Positions 1 through 8,981 of a stretch of DNA of 64,000 bases are shown here, one piece after another. The translations under genes were made by a program, and so were the position numbers. The notes under the pieces are model-generated. The model did no database searches and was not told the origin of the DNA. It saw only the letters and a program-made list of their open reading frames with translations. The number at the start of each line of letters is the position of its first letter. Within the stretch, counting starts at the first letter, position 1. This DNA is from an uncultured Roseobacter sp. (GTDB lineage: Bacteria; Pseudomonadota; Alphaproteobacteria; Rhodobacterales; Rhodobacteraceae): contig NZ_CANKYM010000002.1 in assembly GCF_947488185.1 (NCBI RefSeq), forward strand, positions 558,001 to 622,000. The letters are read 5' to 3'.

Positions 1-162
1 CAGATGCCCGACAGCCAGCGCCGCGAGGGCTTTATAGAGGTTGCCCGCGTTCCGCGCCATCAGCGCCGCCGACACGGCGAGCGGCCAACCCATGCCTGGA
101 TTGACCCCGTGATAGATGCCCGAGACCACGACGGCGGACCAGAGGGACGCCGCCGTGTTCAT
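1..162 (-). CDS. Conserved membrane protein, truncated by the window edge
   Basis: The visible part is the first 54 codons of a minus-strand gene whose 3' end lies outside the window. It starts with ATG and reads MNTAASLWSAVVV, then GIYHGVNPGMGWPLAVSAAL. This is a hydrophobic segment with a His-Gly-x-Asn-Pro-Gly-Met-Gly-Trp motif of the kind found in small polytopic membrane proteins related to UreH/TauE-like families. It begins 12 bases after the methanethiol oxidase stop codon on the same strand, so the two are probably co-transcribed. I infer a membrane partner of the mtoX operon; the exact function is not known to me and the fold cannot be judged from the fragment. Confidence 0.55.
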   Translation of the reverse strand, partial: MNTAASLWSAVVVSGIYHGVNPGMGWPLAVSAALMARNAGNLYKALAALAVGHL

Positions 163-174
163 GCTTTCCACTGC

Positions 175-1575
175 CTAGACGGAAGGGTAGCAGAAGCTGT
201 CGGTGGAACAGTCGCCGCCCTCTAGCCGGATCTGGTGGCTGCGGTAGCCCTCGGGGAACTCAACCCAGAAGTTCTCATTCAGGGTCAGCCCGCCGTCTTT
301 GCCCACATCCGCGCAGACCATCGCGGCTCCGCGGTCACCGGGATAGAACTGGTCGTCCCATGTGGAATAGAGCGAGTTGGTCCAGTAGACGCGCTTACCG
401 TCGCGGCTGATTTCGACCATCTGCGGGCCGTAGCCGAACTCCTTACCATTGGGGTGCAGCGTCTTCTTCACAATCCCGCCGATTTCGACCTTGCCTGCCA
501 GCACCGGGTTCATCGGGTCGGAGACGTCATATTGGTGCATCTCGCCCAGCCCCCAGCAGGCGACATAGAGGTATTTGTCATCAAGGCTGAGGTCGATGTC
601 GGTGACCAGTGGCGGCACGGCGCCAAAGCCCTTGAGCAACTCGGGCAAGTCGTCTGCATCCGCTGGCACAGGGTCGATGGTCACGGTCTTTTTCGCCTCA
701 AACGTGCCGTCTTCGTTGCGCCACCAGGTGAAGATCGCACCCTGCAGGTTGGTGGTGTCGACCACCACGCCGCAGAAGCCGTACTCCTTGGCCGGATCAT
801 GCGCAGGCCGGATCTCCAACGCCATCTGGTGGTTCTCGCCAAGATCGATGGTCTGGATGTTCTTGCGCGCGCGCAGATCCCAGAAGTGGATCGAATGGCC
901 GTATTTGTTGCTGAGCAGATCCTCCGGCACCACGCCGTTTTCGAACTGCGGCGGCAGGCCCCATTCGGAGCTGACCATGTAGTCGCGCGGCAGGTTCCAC
1001 CAGAAGTCATAGTGCTTGTCCTGCGCGCCGCGGTCCATCTCGTAGCGCCCCAGGATCTCGAAGGTCTCGCAATCCATGATGAAAATACCGGGAGGGCCGT
1101 CGGTGCCATCCTCGCCACCGCCGCCGAGGGTCGAGACATAGATGCCCTCGGGGCCGCAATGGATCGTGTGCGGGCGGGAATAGCCGGTTTTGGCCTTCAA
1201 CTCTTCCGGTTCAATGATCTTGTGGATTTTGGCCTTCAGCGGTTCCTTGACGTCGATGATGTAGATGCGGCTCGACCGGATGCCCGGGATGATCAGGTAG
1301 CGCCGTTCAAGGAAGGCGTGCCCCGTAAGTGGCGAGAGTGCGGACGAACAGGCATTCCATCCGAAGTGGTGAAACTCGTCACCGGTGTTCGGCATGAACA
1401 GGCTATGCACGATCTGGCCGTAGGTGTCGGAGTTCGGGTCCACATCGACCACGGCGAGGCCGTCGGGCTGTGAACCATCGGGGCTCAGCATCAGCGTGAA
1501 GGCGAGCGTTTCGACCGGGGCCTGCATGGCCATCTGTGGTGTGGGGTAAAACGTCGGGTCTGGTCTTAGGTTCAT
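175..1575 (-). CDS. mtoX: Selenium-binding protein SBP56 family, probable methanethiol oxidase
   Basis: The 466-aa protein matches the SBP56/MtoX family over its full length. Family hallmarks include HHFGWNACSSAL near residue 70, SRPHTIHCGPEGIYVSTLGG near 135, and a C-terminal stretch with EFPEGYRSHQIRLEGGDCSTD. MtoX oxidises methanethiol with O2 to formaldehyde, H2S and H2O2, a step in dimethylsulfide and DMSP degradation in marine bacteria. The ATG follows a strong ribosome site (AGGGAGG, then TTAAAA). No signal peptide is visible at this start, although the best-known bacterial MtoX enzymes are periplasmic; either this one is cytoplasmic or it is exported differently. The family call is secure; the substrate is inferred from family knowledge. 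Confidence 0.88.
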   Translation of the reverse strand: MNLRPDPTFYPTPQMAMQAPVETLAFTLMLSPDGSQPDGLAVVDVDPNSDTYGQIVHSLFMPNTGDEFHHFGWNACSSALSPLTGHAFLERRYLIIPGIRSSRIYIIDVKEPLKAKIHKIIEPEELKAKTGYSRPHTIHCGPEGIYVSTLGGGGEDGTDGPPGIFIMDCETFEILGRYEMDRGAQDKHYDFWWNLPRDYMVSSEWGLPPQFENGVVPEDLLSNKYGHSIHFWDLRARKNIQTIDLGENHQMALEIRPAHDPAKEYGFCGVVVDTTNLQGAIFTWWRNEDGTFEAKKTVTIDPVPADADDLPELLKGFGAVPPLVTDIDLSLDDKYLYVACWGLGEMHQYDVSDPMNPVLAGKVEIGGIVKKTLHPNGKEFGYGPQMVEISRDGKRVYWTNSLYSTWDDQFYPGDRGAAMVCADVGKDGGLTLNENFWVEFPEGYRSHQIRLEGGDCSTDSFCYPSV

Positions 1576-1970
1576 TTTTAATCCTCCCTGACGGACGCAG
1601 ATGACGGAATTCTATCGCGTCCATGGAAAAGCTGGCACAGAATCAAATGTCAGACAATTGAAATTTGAAGGGCGTGCTGCTGCGCCAAGATGCGTTTTCG
1701 CGGCTATGATCGTCTTCAATCGTTGCTGGGCCGCTTGAGCTTGAAGAGATAAGCCGCTGAATAGGAATGTGAATATGTGCCCTCGGCCCTTGGCGTGATG
1801 CACGGGTTCCATCCGTCCTTACGACCCCTTTTCGGGGCGCGGTCGGCGAGATTGTGAAAGACCCGTCCGGCCAGAGTTCATAAATACGTCATCTTACTGC
1901 GACCCGAACGACATCTGGCGTGCCTACCGTCCGGCGTCATGAACGAGCATTTCCGATGGATGAGGATAGC
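1576..1970. other. Divergent intergenic region between mtoX and the glycerophosphodiesterase gene
   Basis: These 395 bases separate two divergently transcribed genes and should contain both promoters. An AT-richer stretch lies at about 1655-1700 and again near 1880-1905. No convincing palindrome, RNA gene or coding frame was found. Short open frames here (for example on the minus strand at 1612-1812) lack a ribosome site and codon bias. Confidence 0.5.
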
Positions 1971-3038
1971 ATGAAAAGAATGACGTATCTGGGTGCCGCC
2001 GCTCTCTGTTTCGCCGGTCTGACCGCCACGCTGGGGCAGGCCGCGACCGTTGGCACATACAATACCCTTACCGGCGCGGCACCCTTGGTGATCGGGCATC
2101 GGGGGGCCCCGGCCTACCTGCCGGAGAACAGCATTGGCGGCAATGAGCTTGCAGCTAAAATGGGGTCCGATTTTATCGAAACCGACGTGATGATGACCAA
2201 GGACAACGTGTTGATCGCAATGCACGACACGACGCTGGAACGGACGACGAATGTCGAAGACATCTATGCGCCACGTAACGGTGGCTATGCGGTGAGCGAC
2301 TTCACCTACGAGGAGTTGCGCGCGCTGACCGTCAACCCGACCGGCAGCGGGGCGGAAACCTTTCCAGGCTTCACGCCCTCCGCCGACAACCCTTACCGCA
2401 TTACCACCTTTGCGGACATGCTGGATGCGCTCACGGCCTATAACGTCGCCAATGGCACCAGTGTCGGCATGCTGACCGAGGGCAAATACAGCGACAATAT
2501 CGATACCAGCCGGGCGGTGATCCAGACGCTGATCGACAAGGGATACGACACCCCGGAAAAATCTGTCGTGCAGTCGTTCGATTTTAACAATGTCAGCGAC
2601 TACGCAGAGCTGCTCGACGCGGCGGGTGTCGAAATGGGCGTCGCACAGTTGGGCGTCGGGTGGCCGTTGGATGATGGCACGTTGGGTGTGCTTAGCATCG
2701 GCGGGGCCTTTGGCACGCTGACGCAACTGTCCCAGTATACGGATACTGTCGCATTGAGCTTCAGAACCATCACCGAAGAGTTGATCGCCGCTGCGCATGG
2801 CGAAGGCCTGAGCGTTTACGGCTGGACCTTCCGGCCCGACGATCAGAAGGAGGCATTCGAGCTTGCCGAAACCTTTCTGGACTGGGGGTTGGATGGGTTC
2901 ATCACCGACAACCCCGATTACCTGCGCCGCGCGGTCGACGCCTATGATGATCAGGTTTCCCCGGTGCCGCTGCCTGCGGGCATGCCGCTTCTGGTGGTTG
3001 CCCTGCTTGGCTTGGCTTGGCTGCGTCGCCGGGTCTGA
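1971..3038 (+). CDS. Secreted glycerophosphodiester phosphodiesterase with VPLPA-type sorting tail
   Basis: The 355-aa protein has a signal peptide (MKRMTYLGAAALCFAGL, cleavage near GQA-AT). A GDPD catalytic domain follows, with the diagnostic IGHRGAPAYLPENS motif near residue 45, ETDVMMTKD near 73 and HDTTLERTT near 88. Such enzymes hydrolyse glycerophosphodiesters to glycerol 3-phosphate and an alcohol. The C-terminus reads VPLPAGMPLLVVALLGLAWL followed by three arginines: a VPLPA motif, a membrane helix and a basic end. This is the VPLPA-CTERM form of PEP-CTERM sorting signals, so the enzyme is probably processed by an exosortase-type system. The start at 1971 is chosen because of GATGAGGATAGC just upstream; longer in-frame starts exist. 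Confidence 0.87.
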   Translation: MKRMTYLGAAALCFAGLTATLGQAATVGTYNTLTGAAPLVIGHRGAPAYLPENSIGGNELAAKMGSDFIETDVMMTKDNVLIAMHDTTLERTTNVEDIYAPRNGGYAVSDFTYEELRALTVNPTGSGAETFPGFTPSADNPYRITTFADMLDALTAYNVANGTSVGMLTEGKYSDNIDTSRAVIQTLIDKGYDTPEKSVVQSFDFNNVSDYAELLDAAGVEMGVAQLGVGWPLDDGTLGVLSIGGAFGTLTQLSQYTDTVALSFRTITEELIAAAHGEGLSVYGWTFRPDDQKEAFELAETFLDWGLDGFITDNPDYLRRAVDAYDDQVSPVPLPAGMPLLVVALLGLAWLRRRV

Positions 3039-3087
3039 AACAGTGCGGCGCGCGCGCCTCCGCACGCCGAATTCACGCGTCTCTATC

Positions 3088-3119
3088 AGGCCTCGCTGTC
3101 TCGCAGCGGGGCCTTTCTC
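3088..3119 (+). terminator. Intrinsic terminator after the glycerophosphodiesterase gene
   Basis: AGGCCTCGCTG, loop TCTCG and CAGCGGGGCCT form an 11-bp stem with one wobble pair, followed by a T-rich TTCTC. It lies 50 bases past the stop codon. The remaining bases to 3299 hold nothing recognisable. Confidence 0.65.
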
Positions 3120-3299
3120 GTGATGCTTTCAGCAATCGTCTGGCGGTGTCGGTCCGCGGGGGCGTCAGTACTCTGCCTGAGCGAGCATTTGTCTTTCCCG
3201 CTGCTGCCCCATCTGCGAAGAAACGGTGGCGTGAAGCCGCTAGCCTGTGCGCTGCTTAACCGGCGCAATGACGTGCGACACGATCAGCGTCCCGACAAT

Positions 3300-4382
3300 T
3301 CAGATTGAAATCAGATGATTGTCCCAGCGGAGCATGCTGTACGCACTTTGCCGGACCTCCGGGGCTTTCAAACTCTGCAAACTGCCGGTGCCGGAGGTGA
3401 CCGCGAACCCATCGACGTGTGGTGCAACACCGCACACGTCCTCCAGAGGCGTTACGTGAACCAGGCGGGCCATTTCGGCGTCATATACATGCAGCCTGCC
3501 ACCTCTTGGCGAGGTGGCTGCGATGGTGCGCCCGTCCTTCGAGAACGCGATGCTGCCCACGTATCCATTCATCGCCTGTATTTCTTCACCGGGCGCCCCC
3601 ATCAGGACGATCTTTGCGCCGCTTCGGTGCAGACCGACCAAAGCCTTCACCGGCCCATCCCCCTGCCATTGCATGCCCAAAGCCGTGTCACCGCGCGCAT
3701 TGACCGCCAGGTGGCGGATCGAATTGTTGCGCATCTCGGGGGGTAGCGCTGCCGTTTCGATTGCGCGCCCTTGCGCGATATAGCTCAGGTTGGGCCGCAT
3801 CGTGGGAATGTTCAGCTTGGTCCGGCCGCTGTCCGGATGGGTGTCGATGCCGCCATTGGCGACGACCAGCGTGTCTGACCCCGGCAACCGCTTGATGTCA
3901 TGGGGACCGATTCCGCCGCTGCCCCATTCATCCACGCGCGTATAGCCGCGGGTGACATCCCAGACGCCGATCCGTCCCACGCCAGCCTCAAAGTCATTCT
4001 CCGTGGTGAACAGCAGCTCGCCATTTGCCGAATAGGCGCCGTGGCCGTAAAAATGCCGCCCTTCGGGAGTGGTGAGGGTTTGCAGGGCGCGCCCGGTTGC
4101 ACAGTCGATCACTATGGCAAAGGTGCCGGGGCGCCTGGCAAAAGCGACGGACTCGGGGCGGGTGGGGTGCGCAGCGGCGGCATGGCCGCGCGCGGGCAGG
4201 GGGATTTGAAACCGCACGTCAAGCGACGCGCCGATCCCGCAGAGCACGTAGCGGCCATCCGGGCGGGCGGCGGCGGAGAGATAAGCGGGGGAGCCTGCAT
4301 CCGCCCAGGTCGGTCTGGGCAGCAGACCTGCCGCGAGCAGGCCGCCCAAAAACTGTCGCCGACCGGTTGCTGGCTTGCGCAT
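3300..4382 (-). CDS. DUF1513 Tat-exported beta-propeller-like protein of the iron locus
   Basis: The 360-aa protein starts MRKPATGRRQFLGGLLAAGL, a twin-arginine signal (GRRQFLGG), so it should be exported folded to the periplasm. The rest contains repeated strand-rich units typical of the DUF1513 family (for example FYGHGAYSANGELLFTTEND, GIGPHDIKRLPGSDTLVVAN and YVGSIAFSKDGRTIAATSPRGG), consistent with a seven-bladed propeller. DUF1513 genes usually end iron-regulated clusters of imelysin, di-heme oxidase and a second imelysin; the same order is seen here. The start at 4382 sits one base after the stop of the upstream imelysin gene (TGACATG), arguing against the 29-codon longer frame. Its biochemical role is not known. 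Confidence 0.83.
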   Translation of the reverse strand: MRKPATGRRQFLGGLLAAGLLPRPTWADAGSPAYLSAAARPDGRYVLCGIGASLDVRFQIPLPARGHAAAAHPTRPESVAFARRPGTFAIVIDCATGRALQTLTTPEGRHFYGHGAYSANGELLFTTENDFEAGVGRIGVWDVTRGYTRVDEWGSGGIGPHDIKRLPGSDTLVVANGGIDTHPDSGRTKLNIPTMRPNLSYIAQGRAIETAALPPEMRNNSIRHLAVNARGDTALGMQWQGDGPVKALVGLHRSGAKIVLMGAPGEEIQAMNGYVGSIAFSKDGRTIAATSPRGGRLHVYDAEMARLVHVTPLEDVCGVAPHVDGFAVTSGTGSLQSLKAPEVRQSAYSMLRWDNHLISI

Positions 4383-4383
4383 G

Positions 4384-5400
4384 TCAGTCCCCATCCAGGG
4401 CGTTGAACCCTGCCGCCACGCCGAGTGTCGGGCCAAGTTCATCGCGTACCGTCGCGCGAATGACATCAACCGATTGCTGGATCACTTCGATCCTGACGCG
4501 CCCCTGCGGGTCTGCCACGCCGGCAAAGACTGGATCCTCCAGTGTGGCCAGCCGGGTTAGCGCCCGATCAAAGCCCTTGATAAGGGTGGCCGAGAGCGGA
4601 GCATCTGACGCCGCAAGGCGCTGGGCCAGGTCACGCAGCGATGTCAGGCTCAGGGTGACATGTCTGGACGACCGGGCAGAGCGGCGCGCCTCGGCGCGGT
4701 TTGGGCGCGGACGGTCGAAGGTGCCGAGCGGTCTGCCCAGCCGTGCGTCCGAGGTGAACTGAAGTCCGGTAGTCAACGCTTTGAAAGCCTCCTGCAGGAC
4801 TTCTTCTTCGCTGCGGTAGAGGCTGCCGGGCGCCGGGTTCCGCATCTTCTCCGCGTAGCCGTTTTGCCAATCGCTCAGAATGTCCGAGGAAAGCGCGGCA
4901 ATGTCCGCGCTGATGGTTTGCACCAGTTGGCAGTGGTATCCGGCATCGCCTGCCGCCATCAGGGTATCGTCGTAGAGCAGGAATTCCACCGCATAGAACC
5001 CCCGCGCCGCGATAGAGACGGCGGCGTAATCTTCCGGCGATGCGGCAATCGGATCAGCCTCGGCGATCAGCGTATTCAGCGCACGCGGCGTGGCCCCTCT
5101 GCTGTCCGGCCAGAAGGCGAGGGCAAAGGCACGGTCCGCCGCCTCCGTCGGACCAAAGCGCAGGTGACTCGCCGCGATCCAGGCATCAAAGGCGTCGCCA
5201 TAGGCACTGCGAAAGGCGTCAGAAGTGGGGGTGCAATCCCCCGCTGCCGTCTCTGCCAGGGTCCGAGAGCGCTCGGCCAGAACCTCGAAACGCGGCAGGA
5301 TATGGCCCGTCAGGATGTCGTCGATCACGGGTGCCGCGCTCTGGGAGGCGGCCACAACGGGGGTCAACAGCACCACCGCCGACAGGATGAGATGTTTCAT
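4384..5400 (-). CDS. Imelysin-family periplasmic protein, divergent motif
   Basis: The 338-aa protein has a signal peptide ([20 protein letters not shown]) and an imelysin-like helical domain. Imelysin proteins typically carry a GxHxxE motif; here the equivalent segment reads GFYAVEFLLYDD near residue 135, so the His is replaced by Tyr. The sister imelysin at 7687-8964 keeps the His. Family members are iron-regulated and thought to bind iron or haem-related ligands in the periplasm; protease activity is doubtful. The gene overlaps the di-heme oxidase upstream by ATGA and almost touches the DUF1513 gene downstream, so translation is coupled along the operon. Position in the cluster matches the second imelysin of the conserved imelysin/oxidase/imelysin/DUF1513 arrangement. 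Confidence 0.82.
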   Translation of the reverse strand: MKHLILSAVVLLTPVVAASQSAAPVIDDILTGHILPRFEVLAERSRTLAETAAGDCTPTSDAFRSAYGDAFDAWIAASHLRFGPTEAADRAFALAFWPDSRGATPRALNTLIAEADPIAASPEDYAAVSIAARGFYAVEFLLYDDTLMAAGDAGYHCQLVQTISADIAALSSDILSDWQNGYAEKMRNPAPGSLYRSEEEVLQEAFKALTTGLQFTSDARLGRPLGTFDRPRPNRAEARRSARSSRHVTLSLTSLRDLAQRLAASDAPLSATLIKGFDRALTRLATLEDPVFAGVADPQGRVRIEVIQQSVDVIRATVRDELGPTLGVAAGFNALDGD

Positions 5401-6926
5401 AGGCTCTCCAGAAAGGCGATCAGCGCCGCACGGTCTTCGGTGGACAGGTCAATCACCGCGTCCCGCTGCGGCTGTGCCTCGCCCCCGTGCCATAGAACGG
5501 CCTCCAGCAGGGAACGCGCCCGCCCGTCGTGCAGGAAGTAGGTGTGGCCGCTGACCTGTTGCGTCAGCCCGATGCCCCAGAGCGGCGGCGTGCGCCATTC
5601 CTGACCGGTGGCGCGCGCTTCGGGGCGGTTGTCGGCCAGGCCAGGACCCATGTCGTGCAGCAGCATGTCGGTATAAGGCCAGATCAACTGGAAGCTTTGT
5701 TCGGGCTGATCTGCCAGCCGGTGGGTCACAAAGCTGGGCGTATGGCAGGAGGTGCAGCCAGTATTGTAAAAAATCTCCTTGCCCCGCAAGACCTGCGGAT
5801 CGCCTGCGTTTCGGCGCGCGGGCACGCCAAGGTTGCGACTGTAAAAGGTGACCAGATCCAGCCCTTCGGCGTCGATCTCCGTGCCGCGGTCGTCGCCATC
5901 GCCGTGAATGGCGGCCAGGCAATCAGCCTGCAGATCGGTGCATTCACCGCTGCCCGCCGAGAACAACGGGTTGGAGATGCCGATATCGCCTGCGAAGGCG
6001 GAGGCCGACTGTTCGCGGATCGTGGGATTTCCCGCCTTGAGACCAAAACGCCCCAGCATCGGCTGATCAAACTCCACCGACCAGACCACATTTGGGCGGC
6101 CGGAAATACCGTCACCATCGGCGTCATCGGGGTCTGCATTGGCGAGGATGTCGGCAGCAGGCACCGCTTCCAGCAGCCCCAGGCCGATCATCTGCGGCGC
6201 GATGCGCGGGCTGAGCATCGCATCTGGGTGCAAGGGGCCATAACCCAGATCGGCGGCGTTATAGGTCGGGTGGCGCAGAGAGACCTCCCCCCCATCGGCC
6301 AGCGTGATGATTTCCTCCTCATAGGTGATGTCGAGCCGATATTCGGAGGCGTGGCCTTGCACGGCAAAATCCTGCAACTGAGTGCCGTAGGTCGGATCAG
6401 GGGCCGTGGCGATGTAATCCTTGATGGCGGCGATGCCGTCCTCCGCCGTGCCGGGGATCGAAATGCGCAGGAACATCGAGATCGAATTATCCTGCGGTGT
6501 TTCCGGCGGGTGCCCGCGCCCATCCTTGATGTGGCAGCGCTGGCAGGAGCGGGCGTTGAAAAGCGGCCCCAGACCGTCCGAGGCCAGTGTCGAGGAGGGC
6601 GACGATACCCAGAGCTTGCGAAAGAGGCCGTTGCCGACCTTGAAATCCAACTCATCCTCAAAGCTGATGTTGCCCGAGGGTTTGGAGAAGGCATCTGCCG
6701 TCCTGGCCACGCGCACGGTCGCGGCCCCGGCGGGTTTGTCCTCGAAGCGTGTGGGGGCCGTGAAATCACTTGTCGGCGCCGTCACGGCGGCAATCCGGGC
6801 GGCTTCGTCCGGGGTGCGGGGGACGACATTCAGATGGGGATCGCCGAGGTCCCATGTGGCACCATCGGCCAGTGCGAAAGTGCCCGTCACCGCCAGGGTG
6901 ACGAGCAGGATGTTATTCGGCTTCAT
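5397..6926 (-). CDS. Di-heme oxidoreductase, DUF1111/MauG-related
   Basis: The 509-aa protein has a signal peptide ([20 protein letters not shown]) and two c-type haem sites: CQRCH in [18 protein letters not shown] near residue 130, and CTSCH in [13 protein letters not shown] near 393. It also contains the family segment [16 protein letters not shown] near 430. These features define the di-heme thiol oxidoreductase/DUF1111 family, distant relatives of MauG and cytochrome c peroxidases. In imelysin clusters it is thought to help periplasmic iron redox handling. The chosen start at 6926 overlaps the last 14 bases of the bacterioferritin gene. A longer frame would run far into that gene and has no signal peptide at its beginning. 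Confidence 0.86.
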   Translation of the reverse strand: MKPNNILLVTLAVTGTFALADGATWDLGDPHLNVVPRTPDEAARIAAVTAPTSDFTAPTRFEDKPAGAATVRVARTADAFSKPSGNISFEDELDFKVGNGLFRKLWVSSPSSTLASDGLGPLFNARSCQRCHIKDGRGHPPETPQDNSISMFLRISIPGTAEDGIAAIKDYIATAPDPTYGTQLQDFAVQGHASEYRLDITYEEEIITLADGGEVSLRHPTYNAADLGYGPLHPDAMLSPRIAPQMIGLGLLEAVPAADILANADPDDADGDGISGRPNVVWSVEFDQPMLGRFGLKAGNPTIREQSASAFAGDIGISNPLFSAGSGECTDLQADCLAAIHGDGDDRGTEIDAEGLDLVTFYSRNLGVPARRNAGDPQVLRGKEIFYNTGCTSCHTPSFVTHRLADQPEQSFQLIWPYTDMLLHDMGPGLADNRPEARATGQEWRTPPLWGIGLTQQVSGHTYFLHDGRARSLLEAVLWHGGEAQPQRDAVIDLSTEDRAALIAFLESL

Positions 6927-7398
6927 CCATTTTTGACGCATTGAGCTGGGCATATTTTTCTTCACCGAGTTTGGCCACAAGATCGAGCTGCGTTTCGAGA
7001 AAGTCGATATGACCTTCCTCGTCGGTCAGCAATTCCTCAAAGACGTTCTTTGACACGAAATCCCCCACGGATTCGCAGTATTTGCGCGCCTCCGTGTAAA
7101 GCGTGTGGGCGTCATGCTCCGCCGCCAGATCGCATTCCAGCGTCTCCTTGGGCGTCTGGCCAATCCTCAGAGGGTCCAGTTTCTGCAGGTTCGGGTGACC
7201 GCCCAGAAACAGGATGCGCGCAATGATCTTATCCGCATGGTTCATCTCTTCGATGCTTTCTTCACGGGATTTCTTGGCCATGTGGCCCAGACCCCAGTCT
7301 TCCTGCATCCGGTAGTGCAGCCAGTACTGGCTGACTGCGGTCAGTTCACTCCGAAGCGCGGAGTTGAGATATTCGATAACTTTCTTGTCGCCGTTCAT
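6913..7398 (-). CDS. bfr: Bacterioferritin
   Basis: The 161-aa protein is a full-length bacterioferritin. Ferroxidase ligands are visible as E18 in [12 protein letters not shown]51 and H54 in [12 protein letters not shown]94 in LAAEHDAH, and E127/H130 in [12 protein letters not shown]. The Met that ligates the inter-subunit haem is M52. It stores iron as ferric mineral and carries haem at the subunit interface. The ATG is preceded by CACAGGAAACCC. The gene lies directly after bfd, with a long overlap, and overlaps the di-heme oxidase gene downstream. Its presence inside the uptake operon links storage, release and import of iron in one transcript. Confidence 0.94.
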   Translation of the reverse strand: MNGDKKVIEYLNSALRSELTAVSQYWLHYRMQEDWGLGHMAKKSREESIEEMNHADKIIARILFLGGHPNLQKLDPLRIGQTPKETLECDLAAEHDAHTLYTEARKYCESVGDFVSKNVFEELLTDEEGHIDFLETQLDLVAKLGEEKYAQLNASKMDEAE

Positions 7399-7639
7399 TT
7401 TGGGTTTCCTGTGGTGCTCCGCTCTTGAGATTGCGGAGGTGCATGGGGACTTCCAGATTGTCGTTCGCGCGCATGGTGGAGAGGAAAAGCGGCATGCAGC
7501 CGCCGCAATCCGCTGCCTTTCCAAGCGCCCGATAGACTTTGCCTGGGGTGACGATGGTCTTGTCATCCGATGCCCGCATCCAGTCAATCGCGGCATGGAT
7601 GTCGTGATCCGTGATGCTTTGACAGTGGCAGACGATCAT
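7346..7639 (-). CDS. bfd: Bacterioferritin-associated ferredoxin
   Basis: The 97-aa protein begins [14 protein letters not shown] and has four cysteines in the BFD pattern: C4 and C6, then CGGC near residue 45. These hold a [2Fe-2S] cluster. Bfd docks on bacterioferritin and reduces its mineral core to mobilise iron. The start at 7639 removes three unconserved residues of a longer frame. The C-terminal 17 codons overlap the beginning of bfr by 53 bases, more than the few bases usual in this operon, and give a tail not expected for the BFD domain. The tail may be unimportant, or may serve translational coupling. Confidence 0.87.
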   Translation of the reverse strand: MIVCHCQSITDHDIHAAIDWMRASDDKTIVTPGKVYRALGKAADCGGCMPLFLSTMRANDNLEVPMHLRNLKSGAPQETQNERRQESYRISQLRASE

Positions 7640-7686
7640 TCTGTGCAACCTTTCGATGTACGCATGATGACAAGACCTGTTTCAGA

Positions 7687-8964
7687 TTACTGGAAAACCG
7701 CTTCGGGATCATCCAGGCTGTCTGATCCTTCAAAGGCGATCTGGTCGAGACCCAGCGCCGCGACAACCCGTTCGATGGAGCGGGTCTGATCGATCAGACC
7801 GTTGACGCCGCCCATGATCAGGGCCTCACCAGCAGCATTGCCGCGCTCCAGCATCTGGTCATAGGCAAAACCGGCCTCGGCTGCTGTCTTGATCCGGCCC
7901 AGGGCCATCATCGTGTTGCCGAGCTTACCCGACATTTCAGCGTCGAGATCGGCATCGACGGCAGCCACCATGTCGGAGAGGGAGGGGCCGGAGACCAGCG
8001 TGCCATCGACGCGGATGTATTCGCCCAGATAGACGTTCTGGATGCCCAAGCCGTCGTAGTAGTGGCTGTTGTGGGTGTTGTCGGAGAAGCAATCGTGCTC
8101 TTCTTCGGGGTCGTTCAGCATCAGGCCCAGACGCATGCGTTCACCCGCCTGCTCGCCGTAGGAGAGAGAGCCCATGCCGGTCAGGATCGCGGCCAGCCCG
8201 GCGTCGACATTCGATGTCAGCTCCGTGCGCGCGGCACCGCCATCACCCCACTGCGCCGCCATCCATTCCAGATCGGAGACCAGCAGATCGGTGGCGGCCG
8301 CAAGATATGCGCCGCGACGGTCACAATTGCCGCCCGTGCAGGCATCTCCGGCTGCGAAATCTGTCCACGGGCGATTGCCCGCGCCGTCCCCGTGGCCATT
8401 CAGGTCCTGCCCCCAGAGCAGGAATTCAATGGCGTGGTAGCCTGTGGCAACATTCGCCTCGATCCCATCCGCCTCATGCAGGGTTTCCGCCAGCAGGGCC
8501 GGGGTAATTTCAGCGGCGTCGATCTCTTTGCCCGACAGGGTGAAGGCAGGGCTTGCCACCACGTTCAGCGCGGCAAATTCGTTTTCGTCCGATGGCCCGC
8601 CGTAGGAGGCATCGACATAGTCAATCAGGCCCTCGTCGAGCGGCCAGGCATTCACCTTGCCTTCCCAATCATCGACGATGGCGTTTCCGAACCGGTACAC
8701 TTCGGTCTGCTGGTAAGGCACGCGCGCGGCCACCCATGCAGCCCGGGCGGCGGTCAGGTTTTCTGCCGAGGAGTCGGCGATCAGCGCAGCAACGGCCTGT
8801 TGCAGGCGTTGTGCGGTGATCAGGCTGTCTTCGTATTTGGCCGCGGCAATATCGGCGTAGGTGTCGAGCACTTCGTCTTTTCTGGCATCCGGATCCGCCG
8901 TGGCTGCGGTGCCGAGGCCGACGCACAGGGCCAGAGCACTCGTGGCAAGGGTAAGAGGTTTCAT
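7687..8964 (-). CDS. Imelysin family iron-regulated protein (IrpA/ICMP type)
   Basis: The 425-aa protein has a signal peptide (MKPLTLATSALALCVGLGTA) and the complete imelysin motif GYHAIEFLLWGQDLNGHG near residue 205. A second family block, DCFSDNTHNSHYYDGLGIQN, lies near 292. This is the first imelysin of the cluster and resembles cyanobacterial IrpA-like insulin-cleaving membrane protease homologues, for which iron-related periplasmic binding is now favoured over proteolysis. It is 17 bases downstream of the Cys-rich gene and 47 bases upstream of bfd on the same strand, so it belongs to the same transcript. The conserved His and Glu contrast with the altered second copy at 4384-5400. Confidence 0.9.
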   Translation of the reverse strand: MKPLTLATSALALCVGLGTAATADPDARKDEVLDTYADIAAAKYEDSLITAQRLQQAVAALIADSSAENLTAARAAWVAARVPYQQTEVYRFGNAIVDDWEGKVNAWPLDEGLIDYVDASYGGPSDENEFAALNVVASPAFTLSGKEIDAAEITPALLAETLHEADGIEANVATGYHAIEFLLWGQDLNGHGDGAGNRPWTDFAAGDACTGGNCDRRGAYLAAATDLLVSDLEWMAAQWGDGGAARTELTSNVDAGLAAILTGMGSLSYGEQAGERMRLGLMLNDPEEEHDCFSDNTHNSHYYDGLGIQNVYLGEYIRVDGTLVSGPSLSDMVAAVDADLDAEMSGKLGNTMMALGRIKTAAEAGFAYDQMLERGNAAGEALIMGGVNGLIDQTRSIERVVAALGLDQIAFEGSDSLDDPEAVFQ

Positions 8965-8981
8965 GGTTCTGACTGTCCTTT

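Noticed and set aside
235..1473. Long plus-strand frame of 412 codons
   Set aside because: Antisense shadow of mtoX; it has no domain or ribosome site.
1878..3065. Long minus-strand frame of 395 codons
   Set aside because: Antisense shadow of the glycerophosphodiesterase gene, rich in Arg, His and Gly as GC-rich shadows are.
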